Shown: positions 38,545 through 50,922, counted from the stretch's first letter. The stretch: DNA of 64,000 nucleotides from Cavenderia fasciculata (GCF_000203815.1 NW_004457711.1:484610-548609); one strand, 5' to 3'. Translations and numbers: made by a program. The notes: generated by a model not told the origin, from the letters alone.

Positions 38545-39813
38545 TTATTGTTGTAACTTTTGAATAAATTTAATATACAGTTGGACGGCAGTTGGGAGAA
38601 TGGATTCATCAAAGTCAAAGTTTGATTGATGATGACCACCTTTGAGATTACTACCAATGACAAAGTAGATGGACTTGCCGCCATTCTTTTGGACACGTTT
38701 GGCGAGGATGGTAGAATCTTCACTACCGACAAACGAACGTTTGGGGATGGCTGTGAGGACGGGCATCTCAGAGACGACCGTTCCGAGTATGTCGACGAGT
38801 TCGAGGTCGTTGGTGAGATCGACTGCTTCACCCATTACTTCGGTCTCCAACTCTAGGCCATAGCTGAGTGCAGCACCTTGAGCCATACGTTCGACTTGTT
38901 GGCACATATAAGTGTTGATTTCTTCATTCTCGCCACGCACTTCGATTTGTAACTCTCCGGTTGCCGGCACAACATTTCGTCCCTCGCCGGCACGTATAAC
39001 ACCGACATTGATACGACTCATACCACTACCGTGTCTCGAGATGGACATCATCTGCGTGGCAGCCGTACAAGCACCCATCAGAGCATTCTTGCCAATATGT
39101 GGTTGTGCACCTGCGTGTGCAGGCACACCTTTGAATCTAAAGTCGTATTTAGTGGTACATAGAAAGTTGTATGGGTTGAGTACCACCTCATTCGACTCTG
39201 CAATGAAGCCGATATGCGACGACAGGTAGTAATGTGCATCGTCTACAATCCCACTCTCGGCAACTGGACGTGCACCTCTTACACCTTCTTCAGCTGGTTG
39301 AAACACCAATTTCACAATTCCATTGACTCCATTCGTCTCTCTATTACTCGTTAGGTATTTAGCAATACCCAAGCCTATTGTCATGTGACCATCATGTCCA
39401 CAAGCATGCATACGACCTGCATACGTTGAATTAAAACCTTGTTGAACGGGTGGATGGTTTGGGTCACTAGACTCTGACACTCCGACACAGTCAATGTCAA
39501 ACCTCAACGCGACCGTCTTGCCTGGACGTCCACTATCATAGATTGCCACACATCCCGTCAGTCCGTCCATCTCGTCCCACAGTGTCTGCTCGATTGCCAC
39601 CGACTCGTCCATCTTGAGTGTCTCTATTGCCTGCTTGACCGCAGCTGCATTACGCCCACGCACAAACGCTCTATTGATCACCTTGTCGCCGCACAACACC
39701 TTCAACCCCATCGCCCGCAGCTCCTTGATCAATATACTCGTCGTTCTAAACTCTAACCATCCCAATTCAGGATGTTTATGGAATCTTCTTCTCCACTCTA
39801 TTAATTCTGACAT
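38545..39813 (-). CDS. AbgA-like M20D amidohydrolase, bacterial type
   Basis: An intronless 422-residue enzyme. It carries FRFDIDCVGVSE-type and MHACGHDGHMTIGLG zinc motifs (C138, H140, H143 region), PAEEGVRGARPV (catalytic Glu pair), SSHIGF, AHAGAQPHIGKNAL in the lid domain, and the final GHHQSNFDFDE. Over its length it follows bacterial AbgA, which cleaves p-aminobenzoyl-glutamate, including the insertion between the two first strands that other M20D enzymes lack. The substrate in an amoeba is not known; folate breakdown products are plausible because folate is a dictyostelid chemoattractant, but this is a guess. The absence of introns among intron-bearing neighbours, and the bacterial look, suggest old transfer. 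Confidence 0.88.
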   Translation of the reverse strand: MSELIEWRRRFHKHPELGWLEFRTTSILIKELRAMGLKVLCGDKVINRAFVRGRNAAAVKQAIETLKMDESVAIEQTLWDEMDGLTGCVAIYDSGRPGKTVALRFDIDCVGVSESSDPNHPPVQQGFNSTYAGRMHACGHDGHMTIGLGIAKYLTSNRETNGVNGIVKLVFQPAEEGVRGARPVAESGIVDDAHYYLSSHIGFIAESNEVVLNPYNFLCTTKYDFRFKGVPAHAGAQPHIGKNALMGACTAATQMMSISRHGSGMSRINVGVIRAGEGRNVVPATGELQIEVRGENEEINTYMCQQVERMAQGAALSYGLELETEVMGEAVDLTNDLELVDILGTVVSEMPVLTAIPKRSFVGSEDSTILAKRVQKNGGKSIYFVIGSNLKGGHHQSNFDFDESILPTAVQLYIKFIQKLQQ

Positions 39814-40073
39814 GTTGAGTTACAAACAGATTCATTGCTATTCCTTGACCTTTAAAAGATCTGTGACACCAATTCAATTTCAACATGTACATTTTAAATA
39901 AATTTAATTTTTTTTTTTTTTAGTGTCAGGTGGTGAAGACGACAATGAGGGAAGATCGCACATTGCTGAGATCATAGCAAGTAATCGAGTTACATATATA
40001 CTATATACTATATACATATCTTTAGACGAATCTACTCATTCATACGCGTATCAAGAGGAGTTAAAGTCTAAAT

Positions 40074-43000
40074 ATGTATCATATATTCTCATCGAAAATA
40101 ACAAAGTCGATTGGGGATCATAGTCATAGTCATAGTAGTCATCATCACCATAGCAGTCATCATCATAGTAGTCATGGACAAGATGAAAAGAAAAGATTCA
40201 ATGGAAAGATATTATTCATTGTTGTTTTAGGTTTAATCTTTCATTCAGTATTTGCCATTTCAATCTTTGATATTTATTTTAGAAGTCCACTTGTACATGG
40301 TATGACTCCTCACAAGGTTGATCTACCTGCTCCTGCTCAAAGACTTGTATTGTTTGTTGGTATGTAACTTTGAAATATAGTTCTAATTAATTTACGAATT
40401 GTACTAATAATATATATACAATGATTATTCTCTCATTTAGCTGATGGTCTAAGAGCAGATAAATTTTATGAAATGGTTGACCAACCAACAGATCTTGGGA
40501 AAAAGGTATCAAGAGCACCATATATGAGAGATATTGTCGAGAATGTTGGTAGTTGGGGTGTGTCACATACAAGAGTGCCAACTGAAACGCGTCCAGGACA
40601 CGTTGCACTCATTGCTGGCTTCTACGAAGACGTCAGTGCCGTCACCAAGGGTTGGAAGTCTAACCCAGTCGAGTTTGACCATGTGTTTAACCAATCTACC
40701 TTTTCATTTGGCTATGGCAGTCCAGACATTCTCCCCATGTTTTCAGATCACGTTCCACATATGACATCAGAATCTTATCCTCCTGAAGCTGAAGATTTTG
40801 GTCATTCAGGTAAATATATTAATGAAATATGAATCAAATAATAATATTAATATTTATTCTCTTTATATTTTTTTAGATGCATCATTTTTAGATACATGGG
40901 TATTCCAAAAAATAGAAGAATTATTTAGTAATAGTACAAAAGATGTAGAATTGAAAAAGAAATTACAAAATGATAAATTGATTATCTTTTTACATTTATT
41001 GGGATTAGATACCAATGGACATGCATATCGTCCCTATTCGCAAGAGTATTATAACAATATTGGTATTGTCGATCGTGGTATTAAAAAGACGGTTCAATTG
41101 ATCAATGACTATTATGGCGATGACAAGACTGCCTATGTGTTTACTGCCGATCATGGTATGAGCAATAGGGGTAGTCATGGTGACGGAGAACGAGCCAACA
41201 CAGAGACCCCACTCGTCGCTTGGGGTGCTGGTGTCAGAGGTCCACTCTCATCGTCTTTGCAAATGGACAGAGTCACCAAACTCAGAGGAAAGGCACGTGA
41301 AGTTCTCAATGTCAACAATGAGACACCCGAAAATTGGAAACTCCACAATCTATTGAGATCCGATGTCTCACAAGCCGACATTGCTCCTCTCATGTCTACT
41401 TTGATCGGTGTCCCATGTCCATTGAATTCAGTCGGTGTTTTACCAACCGATTATCTCTCTACCGATGGCAAATATACTACACATGCACTTTACGCAAACA
41501 CAATGCAAATTTGGGAAATGTTTAAATTAAAATCAAGTATGTAAAACCAGAAGAGATAAAAAAAAAAAATGGTTATTAATTATTATTATTATTATTTTTT
41601 AGCACAAAAAAAAGAAAATAGTTATTTCTATAGACAATATTCAGGATTGGTTGGTGCAGATAAAATCATTGGACAAATTAATACTTATATGGAGAATGCA
41701 TTGTATGATGATGCACAAGTACTATGTCTTGAATTTATCGATCTTTGTTTAGCAGGTTTAAATTATTTCCAAACCTATGACAGACCATTCTTAATGACCA
41801 TCATTACTTTGGGTTATATTGGTTGGATCATTACTCTTTGTTTATACGTTGTCAATAATTATACTACCGTTGGTTTTAAATGTGACAAGGATAAAGTTGA
41901 AAATTTAATTCCTTCCATTGTATGTACAAACAAAAATTAAAATATTAATAATATTGAATAATAATTAATAATTATCTTTTATTTAGGATAAATTATCAAA
42001 TTATTTAATAATAACAATGACAGTATTATTATTTGGATTTTTACTTTCAAATGATTCTCCAGTACTTTACTATTTGTATTGTTCATTTGTTATTTTCTTT
42101 TGGGGTAAAACCATTCCAGCCAATGTTTTACCATTCTATCTCTATTTGCAATCTTACATGTCAGGCAATGGTAGTAGCATCAGCAACAGAGGAACAACAG
42201 TTGGACAATCGTCATCGTCATCATTTATTGATTATTTAAAGATTGCAGTATTTGTAGTTATTTTTATGGAACTTTTAGTTGTAGCCTATTTTGACAGACG
42301 TGTACTCAGTGTATTGTACGTTGTAGTTGGATTGATGTGGTCTGTTGGATCGAGCTCTAAACACATTGCAGCCCCTGTCAAGCTTTGTTGGCTCCTTTCT
42401 TGCCTTTCGATGGCCATCTTCCCCAATATCGGTCTCGACTATGGTAATGACACACGTTTGGTTTGTCTTGGTGGTATTTTAATCTTTGCCATTGGTTCAT
42501 TCACCATTTACTATGTCAACAACCGTACCAACTGGGCTACCACCGTACCATCATCGACAAGCGGTAAATCAAAGTACATCCAAGGTGCACTCTTGGTTTC
42601 CATCTTGTTTGCCACCTGGTTGGTATTCAGTACCGACAGTGCATTGGAGAAAAAGATTGGTCTTCCCTACTTTAACCAATTGGCCTCTTGGGTCATGCTC
42701 GTAGCCAGTGCCTTTTTATTGTCACCATTAAAAGGAAAGCATCACTACCAACACTGGGTATACATGTCACTTGCCTTGTCCATCCCCTTTATCCTACTCA
42801 GTATCAACTATGAACCACTCTTTTTCGGATGCTTTATATTTAATCTTTCACTTTGGATGTTTATCGAAGTTGGTACCGAAGAAAAAGAAAGTAATACACA
42901 ACAACAACAAAATCAAGACAATGTAACAAGTTTTATTACTCAAAATGATATTACTAGATCAATTATTTATGTATGTCTAAAAAGAAAAGTAACAAATCAA

Positions 43001-43445
43001 AAATTAATAATTTTTTTTAACATTTTTTTATTAGATATTCTTTTGTTATGTTGGATTCTTTGGAGTTGGAAATATTGCAAGTATTAGTTCATTTGAAATT
43101 TCGTCAACTTATAGATTCACTACTATATTTGATCCATTCCTCATGGCTGCATTGTTGTTGTGGAAGATTTTCATTCCTCTCTTGCTCGTGTCGATTAGTT
43201 ATTCACTCTTGAACAACCGTCTCCATATTCCACGTCCAGCCAGTTTCCTCATTGTCATTGCCATCTCTGACATTATGAGTATCAACTTTTTCTTCCTTGT
43301 CAAGGATACTGGTAGTTGGTTGGATATTGGTATGTCAATCAGTCACTTTGCCATTTCAAATGCCATCATTATCCTCCAACTTTTATTATCTGGTGTTTCA
43401 AGTGCTATCGTTCCAACTTCTTTCAAATTAAAAATGAAACAATAA
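40074..43445 (+). CDS. pigN: GPI ethanolamine phosphate transferase 1 (PIG-N/Mcd4)
   Basis: Six exons (40074-40359, 40441-40809, 40877-41536, 41603-41919, 41987-42970, 43035-43445) splice in phase to 1008 residues. After a His/Ser-rich cytosolic tip and one membrane anchor come the alkaline-phosphatase-like motifs: [36 protein letters not shown] and [15 protein letters not shown] with zinc ligands. A hydrophobic C-terminal half with many helices follows. PIG-N adds ethanolamine phosphate to the first mannose of GPI anchors in the ER. The length is close to the family norm, slightly long because of the N-terminus. The first ATG in this frame was used; the frame between 39923 and 40073 on this strand is different and unsupported. 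Confidence 0.93.
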
Positions 43446-43536
43446 AAATAAAAAGAATAATAGAAAGTAAAAAAGGTTAATATTATTAAATTAATTCATA
43501 TACAATTCTGATTTATTATTATAATTATTATTATTA

Positions 43537-44719
43537 TTATTGAATATAACCAAATTTAAAACAAGTTTCAGCATTTTGAATGGATGAACCTGCAGCACCT
43601 AAAACAGTATTATGTACTAGAAGAGTGAGACGAATGTCAAATGATCCACCTCCTTGATATGATCCACCTCTGATACGACCAACTGTTACAGTTAATCCTC
43701 TACCTCTTTCCAAGTCGAGTTTGGGTTGTGGTCGATTAGGTGTTTGTGGGTAATCAATCACATGCAGTGGAGGTTCTGAAATTAATAGTTTACAATTCTC
43801 TGGTGGTGTCAATTTGTGATATCCTTTTAATACGTTGCTAACCTCTTCAACTGTAGCTTCCCTTCCCAATTTAATTGATAAACATATTGTATGTCCTTCT
43901 GATACTGGAACTCTATTTGTATGTGCACTTACAAACATTGGATGATCATTGAATTTTAATGATGATGATGGTTGTTCTCCATCACTCGATGATAATTCTC
44001 CCAATATTTTCTTTGTTTCAATTTCAATCTTTTCTTCTTCTTCTCCTATATATGGTATTACATTTCCCACTTTAAAAGAAAAGAAAAGATTAAATATTTA
44101 TAATTATTAATTATTTAATTTAATTTTACATACAAATATCTAATGATGGAACACCAGGATATCCAGCTCCAGAAACAGATTGCATTGTAAATACAATTAC
44201 TTCTTTGATACCAAAAGTAGCAACAATTGGTTTGAGAGCTACTACCACACCAGTAGTTGAACAGTTTGGATTGGTTACAATGAAACCACCTTGATACATT
44301 TTCTTTTGGTCTTGAACACATCGGATGTGATCCGAGTTGACAGATGAAACGACAATGGGAACATCAGAGTCATAACGATGACTCTTTGCATTACTAAAGA
44401 CAGCCTTTCCTTTGATTCTAAATGTCTTTTCGAGGTTGGTGGCAACTGATGCATCCAATGCAGAAAAAATGATCAAGCAATCGTTGAATGCCTCTATATC
44501 GTCACATGCATGTACTTTCATATTAGCAATATCACTTGGTATGGGTGTAGCAAGTAACCAATGCACGGCATCTTTGTATATCTTATCTTTAGAGTTTGCT
44601 GATGCACCCAATACTGCCACCTTAAAGTGTTGATGATTCTCTAACAGTTGAATGAATCTTTGACCAACTGTACCAGTTGCTCCCAATACTCCAACTTTTA
44701 TCTTTGTACAATTATTCAT
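43537..44719 (-). CDS. asd: Aspartate-semialdehyde dehydrogenase
   Basis: Exons 44719-44134 and 44069-43537 give 372 residues. The NADP-binding loop VGVLGATGTVGQRF, the catalytic cysteine in TNPNCSTTG (C153), SVSGAGYPG, AHTNRVPVSEGHT (the family histidine) and GLTVTVGRIRGG are all present. The enzyme reduces aspartyl phosphate to the semialdehyde that feeds threonine and methionine (and in some lineages lysine) synthesis. The sequence is of the archaeal/fungal subtype, judged by the NPNCSTTG and VPVSEGHT blocks. One short intron with a GTATGT donor. A TATC repeat lies in its upstream region. Confidence 0.95.
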
Positions 44720-44753
44720 ATTAATAATAATACTATTCTCTCTCTTTATCTCC

Positions 44754-44803
<50 letters not shown>

Positions 44804-45062
44804 GCTAACCTTAAATAACATTCATTGTGTGGTGGTTGGAATTGGATGAGGTCTTCCCATTTTAAATTAAAATTTTAATTAATCATTATTATTAATTATT
44901 AATATCTGTCTATTTATAAAGGTCTAGATTTAGATAATCATACGATGGGATGTATAGAATAATAAGTGTGTTATATAGTACAACATGAATAAATAAGTTT
45001 ATTTGTAATCTTTCATTTCCTTTTTTTGAGTGACTACCAAGGTGATTTAGAAGAGATCTCCC
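44720..45062. other. Promoter and spacer with tetranucleotide repeat
   Basis: It contains a TATC repeat of about 12 units at 44755-44806 and AT-rich DNA. It lies between two minus-strand genes. Confidence 0.7.
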
Positions 45063-45279
45063 TTACTTCTTTGCAACTCTGTTTAACTTCATTGAAGAAT
45101 TGGTTTCGACTTTAATGTCTCTGTCCTTACTTTGAGAGAGTGATTCCCACTATAGTAGTAGTTGATAGAAGAGGGAATGTTAGTAACTAATTATCTGATA
45201 ATAATGTATAGTTCATCAAGTTTCGACTTACGGCTCCAGATTGTGATCCTGTAGTTTGTGGCTTTTGTGGTTGGCTCAT
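45063..45279 (-). CDS. Tiny two-exon protein (44 aa)
   Basis: ATG at 45279 opens exon 1 (45279-45232), which ends at a GTAAGT donor. Exon 2 (45149-45063) follows a clean CTATAG acceptor and ends with TAA. The product starts MSQPQKPQTTGSQSGAW and continues with a charged helix (ESLSQSKDRDIKVETNSSMK) ending LNRVAKK. Phase is kept exactly, and the donor and acceptor are strong, so I take it as a real short gene. I cannot name it. The size and pattern suit a small subunit of a larger complex. If exon 1 is read without splicing it gives a different short tail. Confidence 0.55.
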
Positions 45280-45471
45280 TTTATTTGTGTTTGTGTATTT
45301 GTTTTTGTTATAGTTATATTTATCTAAAACTAAAAAAGAAGAGAGGATTGTTGTGTTGTGTTTTTGTGATTTTTTTTTTTTTCTGTTTTCACTGAAAATA
45401 ACCAAATGGGAGTATATTGGATGAATCGATCAGTTGAGTTAAATCACTATCCATCCAGGTACAAATAGTGT

Positions 45472-45583
45472 AAGAATGGTAACACCACTGGCTCTATCCT
45501 TTAAAAACAAGTTGACAACAAGTGGAATACTTGAATGGTCGTCATAACAGCTGGGAAAGATAAACCCATGATAAGGAAGGCAA
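45472..45583 (-). pseudogene. Duplicated ABCG fragment (about 110 bp)
   Basis: This stretch repeats 17443-17566 of the ABCG gene in the same orientation, with only a few base changes over about 105 bases, a one-base loss (GGG to GG) and a 12-base gap at one edge. In the parent it encodes part of a membrane helix and the loop before it. Here there is no flanking ABCG sequence, so it is a small dispersed shard between the tiny gene and the ankyrin gene. Confidence 0.9.
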
Positions 45584-45606
45584 ATAATTTATTAATAAAT
45601 AATTAA

Positions 45607-47661
45607 TTAATCATCACCACCATAAAAAATAACTTTGTCATCATCGTCATCATTATCTTGGTCGTCATCATCTTGGTCGTCTTCATCATCATCATCTTGA
45701 TAATCTTGATTATATTCATCTTGATCATCTGGGTAATCTAAATCATCTATATTATTATTATTGTTACTATTATTAATATTATTAATATTATTATTATTTT
45801 GTGAAAAAAGTAATTTAGAAATATAAAAGTTATCATTTTTAATTGCCTCTCTATAGATATAGTCATTGTATTGAAGTCGAGGTAATAACATTTCAATGAC
45901 TTCAATGTGATCTCTTTTGACTGCAGTTTGTAATGCCGATCTTCTAAAATAAGTGGTTTCATCACAACGATCCAATGAACGCAACAATACTTCCAATACC
46001 TGTAAATGACTATTTTCAATGGCGCCGTCAATAGCATCACCTGAAAATGGAATGGTATAATATTTGAGTAGGTGTTCGACAATGGAAGCGTGTCCATTTG
46101 AAGAGGCTTGATCAATTGATCGAGGTGATACGAGTCCCCTTGTAAAATTGGTTGTTAGGTATTGTAGCAGTACGAGTCTGCCTACTCTTGCAACAGTATC
46201 GATTAAACTAGACAACATTGGTGCTGATTCCAAATCCACTAATCGTCTATTAATTATTTGAAGTAATGTTGAATCTTTTATATTTTGGTTTTCCAACATT
46301 GTTAAATAATGTTCTGGCCAAACTATGATTTCATGTGTCATAAACAATTTAATAAATGCTTCAGACGTGTCACCAGTAGGCAAATTATAAATAGCCGAGT
46401 TTTGGTGTACCTCTGGTACAAGATTATTCTCGAGTATGTACCGAACGACGTTCAAGTGACCGTTGGTAGTTGCATCTTGAATGGCATCCAAACTAAATGC
46501 AAATTTTAATTTCTCCAATCTCATTAGCACTTCCATCGATCCGTGGGCAGCAGCACTCACCACATAGTGTTTGTGTGCTGGTAATATGCTCCACTCTTTA
46601 AACCTAGACACTGATATATCAACCAATGGGAGATAATCTGTTTTAATGGCCCATTCAAAAGATGAACGGTAGGGTTTGGCCATCAGGTCACGTGTAAAGC
46701 TTGAGAATGCTATACGCACCTCTTTGTCCTTGAGACTAGGTATCAACGACAATAATGCCCTTGCATCAGCCTCTACTTTGATCGATGACGACGAGAGATT
46801 CTTTAGAATGGACAAATGGACATTGTCAAAGTCGATCTTGCTATAGTCAAACTTGTCCATCAGACTAAAGGCGGCTGATATGGCTAGTGTCCCATTCTTG
46901 ATGGCTGTGGGCAATAGTTCGTTGTGGTCATTAATGTCTTTGATCTCTGACACTTTGAGGTAATGGAAAAACATGGCATCGTTGCCCGACTCTATGGCAG
47001 CTTGAAGACACTCCTTGAGAAAGCTGTTGGGGTTGGTGGTGCTAGTCTTGTCAGTGGATTCACGGAGCAATTCATAGAGATAGTCAAAGATTGACATGAA
47101 ACCAGCTCGAATCGACTCGACCAACACTTGTTCCCATTGGTGAGGATACATGTACAAGTCTTGAATGATTTGTAGTAGTGTTGCGTGTGCTAGTGTTTCA
47201 GAACGGGCGTGCATCAGTTGAGGAAGTGCATTAAAGATGATGGTCTGGGACAATGTGTGTTTGATCATATTGTACGTATCGACGTTACCATACTTGAATA
47301 CGGCAGTGAGAAGCTTGTAATCGTCCATCAACACCTTTTGGGGGTCGAATAGCAACGCAAACACCTCGTCATAGGCAGTACCGTATTGAAGTGCAAGTAA
47401 AAGGTATCGTTGTATATCCACCGTCACTGCCCCAGTCCCAACAATCCTACTATTGTATATCTCTTTGAATATGTGTATTGCACCATATCTCAAAGAGGTC
47501 TCTAACGATCTCTTTCTTAACTGTTTTCCTTTGAGTGTCTTTCTACCAGGACAACACACTGTATTAATCTCTGACACCTTTTCAAATATCCTTAAACATA
47601 ATACTTTATTTGAAAATACATTCTTTATAATCAACTCTTTTATATTAATATTACATGACAT
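45607..47661 (-). CDS. Ankyrin-repeat protein, dictyostelid type
   Basis: An intronless 684-residue protein. The start (FSNKVLCLRIFEKVSEI) matches the N-terminal cap common to large dictyostelid ankyrin families. Ankyrin units become clear from about residue 370, for example SAAAHGSMEVLMRLEK, ATTNGHLNVVRYILENN, ASSNGHASIVEHLLKYY, AIENSHLQVLEVLLRS and AVKRDHIEVIEMLLPR. The end is a run of Asn and then about 45 residues of mostly Asp. Such proteins bind other proteins, and no enzyme domain is present. These families expand rapidly in dictyostelids; the partner and pathway are unknown. Confidence 0.88.
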   Translation of the reverse strand: MSCNINIKELIIKNVFSNKVLCLRIFEKVSEINTVCCPGRKTLKGKQLRKRSLETSLRYGAIHIFKEIYNSRIVGTGAVTVDIQRYLLLALQYGTAYDEVFALLFDPQKVLMDDYKLLTAVFKYGNVDTYNMIKHTLSQTIIFNALPQLMHARSETLAHATLLQIIQDLYMYPHQWEQVLVESIRAGFMSIFDYLYELLRESTDKTSTTNPNSFLKECLQAAIESGNDAMFFHYLKVSEIKDINDHNELLPTAIKNGTLAISAAFSLMDKFDYSKIDFDNVHLSILKNLSSSSIKVEADARALLSLIPSLKDKEVRIAFSSFTRDLMAKPYRSSFEWAIKTDYLPLVDISVSRFKEWSILPAHKHYVVSAAAHGSMEVLMRLEKLKFAFSLDAIQDATTNGHLNVVRYILENNLVPEVHQNSAIYNLPTGDTSEAFIKLFMTHEIIVWPEHYLTMLENQNIKDSTLLQIINRRLVDLESAPMLSSLIDTVARVGRLVLLQYLTTNFTRGLVSPRSIDQASSNGHASIVEHLLKYYTIPFSGDAIDGAIENSHLQVLEVLLRSLDRCDETTYFRRSALQTAVKRDHIEVIEMLLPRLQYNDYIYREAIKNDNFYISKLLFSQNNNNINNINNSNNNNNIDDLDYPDDQDEYNQDYQDDDDEDDQDDDDQDNDDDDDKVIFYGGDD

Positions 47662-48059
47662 CTTAGAGATTTAAATATATATTCTTATCTAAAATATAAA
47701 TAATTTTACAAAAAAATGAAACAAGTGTACAAAATAAATGGTGAGTGAACTGTGAGGAGGAGAAAAGTATTTTTTTTTTACTTTGTTATTATAATTTTAA
47801 GTTTAAATTTTAATTTAATAAAATTATTTGTATAGGTTCTCTGATGAACATTAAAAATAGAAATAAATATTTTTAAATTCTCTTGTTTTACTTTTTTTCC
47901 TTTTTTGAATTTTAATTATTTTTTAACTTTTCGAAATTTACTCTCTGTCACACGAACAGTTGCGTGAATATCTATCAATATTGTTTGTAACAGAGCAAAG
48001 ATATATTTATATATATATAAATAAACAAATATTTGTAAAATAGATTAAGAATAATAATA
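47662..48059. other. Divergent promoter region
   Basis: AT-rich spacer between the ankyrin gene (minus) and the ACMSD-type gene (plus). No gene seen. Confidence 0.65.
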
Positions 48060-49176
48060 ATGACAGAACCAAAGATATTAAAGATAGACTTACATACTCA
48101 TATCTTACCAAAGAATTGGCCTGATTTGAAAGAAAAGTATGGGTATGGAGGATGGGTATCTCTAGATCATCACTGTCCGTGTAAAGCACGTATGGAGATT
48201 GATGGAAAGTTCTTTAGAGAGATAGACTCTAATTGTTGGGACCCAGAACAGAGAATTAAAGAAGCTGATCGTGACCAATGCGACATTCAGGTGCTCTCGA
48301 CTGTACCCGTTATGTTTAGTTACTGGGCAAAGCCAGCTGATGCATTGGACTTGTCACAGTACTTGAACGATCATATTGCACAGGTTGTAAGCGAGAACCC
48401 AAAGAGATTCGTTGGTTTGGGTACACTACCTCTACAAGACCCAGAGGCTAGTGTCTTGGAGCTACGTAGATGTGTGCAAGAGTTGGGATTGGCAGGCGTA
48501 CAAATCGGTTCCAACGTCAATGGAAAGAATCTCGACGATGCATCGTTGTTCCCCGTATTTGAAGAGGCAGCTCGTATCGGAGCTGCCGTATTCATTCATC
48601 CATGGGAGATGGCAGGTCGTGACCGTATGGGCAAGTATTGGATGCCTTGGCTCGTCGGTATGCCCGCCGAGACCTGTCTAGCCATGTGCTCGATGATATT
48701 TGGTGGTGTCTTTGAGAAGCTGCCCACTCTCAAGGTCTGCTTTGCACACGGTGGTGGGTCGTTCCCCTTCACCATCGGACGTATCGAACACGGGTTCAAC
48801 GCACGTCCCGATTTGTGCGCCGTCGATAATCCCGTCAACCCCAGAGACTATATCGGTCGTTTCTGGGTAGACTCACTCGTACATGACCCCGAAGCACTCA
48901 AATTCCTTGTAAAGTTGATGGGTGAATCTAAAGTTGCCCTTGGTACTGATTATCCTTTTCCTCGTATGTACAAAACAAATTATTATTATTTATTATTTAA
49001 TTATTTATTAAATTATTTATTTTCTAACCACATTATTCTATTCAATTCTAGTTGGAGAGTTGGTTCCAGGAGAACTTATTGAATCGATAAAAGAGTTTAG
49101 TCAAGACACCAAGAGAAGGTTGTTGGGAGAGAATGCATTGGAATTTTTGGGTTTGACAAAGGATAGATTCCTTTAA
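48060..49176 (+). CDS. acmsd: ACMSD-type amidohydrolase/decarboxylase
   Basis: Exons 48060-48963 and 49052-49176 give 342 residues. The zinc motif KIDLHTHILP opens the barrel. Further ligands and catalytic residues are in AVFIHPWEM, VCFAHGGGSFPF and ALGTDYPFP. Family-specific stretches (WDPEQRIKEADRDQCDIQVLSTVP, FVGLGTLPLQDP) match 2-amino-3-carboxymuconate-6-semialdehyde decarboxylase over the whole length. That enzyme diverts the tryptophan-kynurenine pathway away from quinolinate and NAD towards full oxidation. No other kynurenine gene is in the window. The last exon is short, after a GTATGT intron. Confidence 0.9.
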
Positions 49177-49605
49177 ATTTAATTATTAATAATCAAATAC
49201 TTATATATATATTTAACATAACAATCATAAATCATCATTGGACAAAAGTACTACTAACTCCTCCTCAACAATACAACCACCTATAATATAATATTACAAA
49301 CAAGGCAGAATCCACAAAACCCCAACAACCAAACCATGAAAAGGAGAAATAGAAATAATTAATATTTTATTCTTTTTCTCTTTTTTTTTTTTCCTCCTCA
49401 CCCAAAACATTAAATAAATATAATTATTATGTTATATATGTTCTTATATTAATAATAATCACATCAATGTAATTATACCTTTGATTATAAGATGATTTAC
49501 TTTATGATGACAGTTCCTCGAACTTAATAACTACAAGTAAATAAATACAAAGTAATAATTGTTTGTTTTAATATTTATTTATTTTATTTGATATTTCAAT
49601 CTAGT
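49177..49605. other. Convergent 3' spacer
   Basis: AT-rich, with a T run near 49380. No gene seen. Confidence 0.6.
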
Positions 49606-50877
49606 CTACATAATGTTACAGTGATCATTATGATGATTCGATTTTTTATCTGGATTATTCATTCTTGATAGTTTTATATATTGAGTTGAGTTGTCATCCA
49701 AACTAGTCTGACTATAATCGATTCGATACTTTGAATATTTGTAAAAATCATAGTGAATGCTGAAAGGTTTATATATGTTGCAACAATAGATAAGAGTTTG
49801 GAGATGAGAATAATCAGATGATGAAATCTTTTTTAGAAATCCGTCAAATTGTTTGCGATAGTCACCGAATGGATAGCCTTGGAGTTTAAGTTTTCTGACA
49901 GATTTGTTGTGAGCTAGAAAGCCAGTTTGATAGCGATACGATGTAACTTTTGTAACGGTATTTGGTAATTTATAGTCTAGTCTATCATCACCCATATAGT
50001 TTATGACAACATGATTTAGGTTTGGAAATTGATCCAGACCAGAGGTATAGGTAATCTTTGTAATAGATTGTTTTAATCCGAGTGGGAGTTGATCAACACG
50101 AGGCATAATATCAAACCCAATACATAGTTTTTTGAGAGACATATCTTTGATTTCATCCAACAATAATTGCTTCACTATTTGATGATGAGATATATCCAAT
50201 TTAGTGAGGTGTTTGAGTTGGTGAAGATTTCTTATGTCCACTATATCATTTCCATCGTTTTTTTTGGAGATATCAATACTAGTGAGGTTGGGTAGTAGCT
50301 TAATAATGCTTTGTAGATAGATCCCACTAAATAAAACTACTTTGGTAATGTATGGTAGATGGTCTTTGATAGTTTGGAGGACCATGTGAGTATCCCTGTG
50401 TCTGGTAATAGTGTCATCACATTGTATAGTTGTAAAGTGTTTGAATGCAACACAATAAGGGTTATGTCTAGAGTAAGCTTTTCCACTTTCACAAAAGTCA
50501 AGCATGACTGTTGAGAAACAATTCTTGGTGACATACTCGAATACATCTTTGCTGATAAGTGTCAATTGTAGTTTAGATCGATTACTACTTTTCAAATCAT
50601 ATGTCAATGGTTTATACAGGTGTTGGGTAGGTTGTGAGAAATGAGTTGGACAATTTTTCTTCATTTGATTGAATCTATCTAGTTCTTGATCATCTCTAAG
50701 AATATCATATCCAATTTCAATCCATTTTTGAATCGTTTCCTTTTCATAAACACATGTACACCGTTCTCTTAATTTCCATGTCATTCCAACGATTTTGTTG
50801 ATAATATTATTTGGTAGAATAATATTATTGTTGATTGGGGATGATAATGATGATGATACTGTTGTGATAGACTTTTG

Positions 50878-50922
<45 letters not shown>

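Noticed and set aside
39923-40123. Possible upstream exon of PIG-N
   Set aside because: No ATG start, a different frame from the PIG-N exon, and no donor that joins it in phase.
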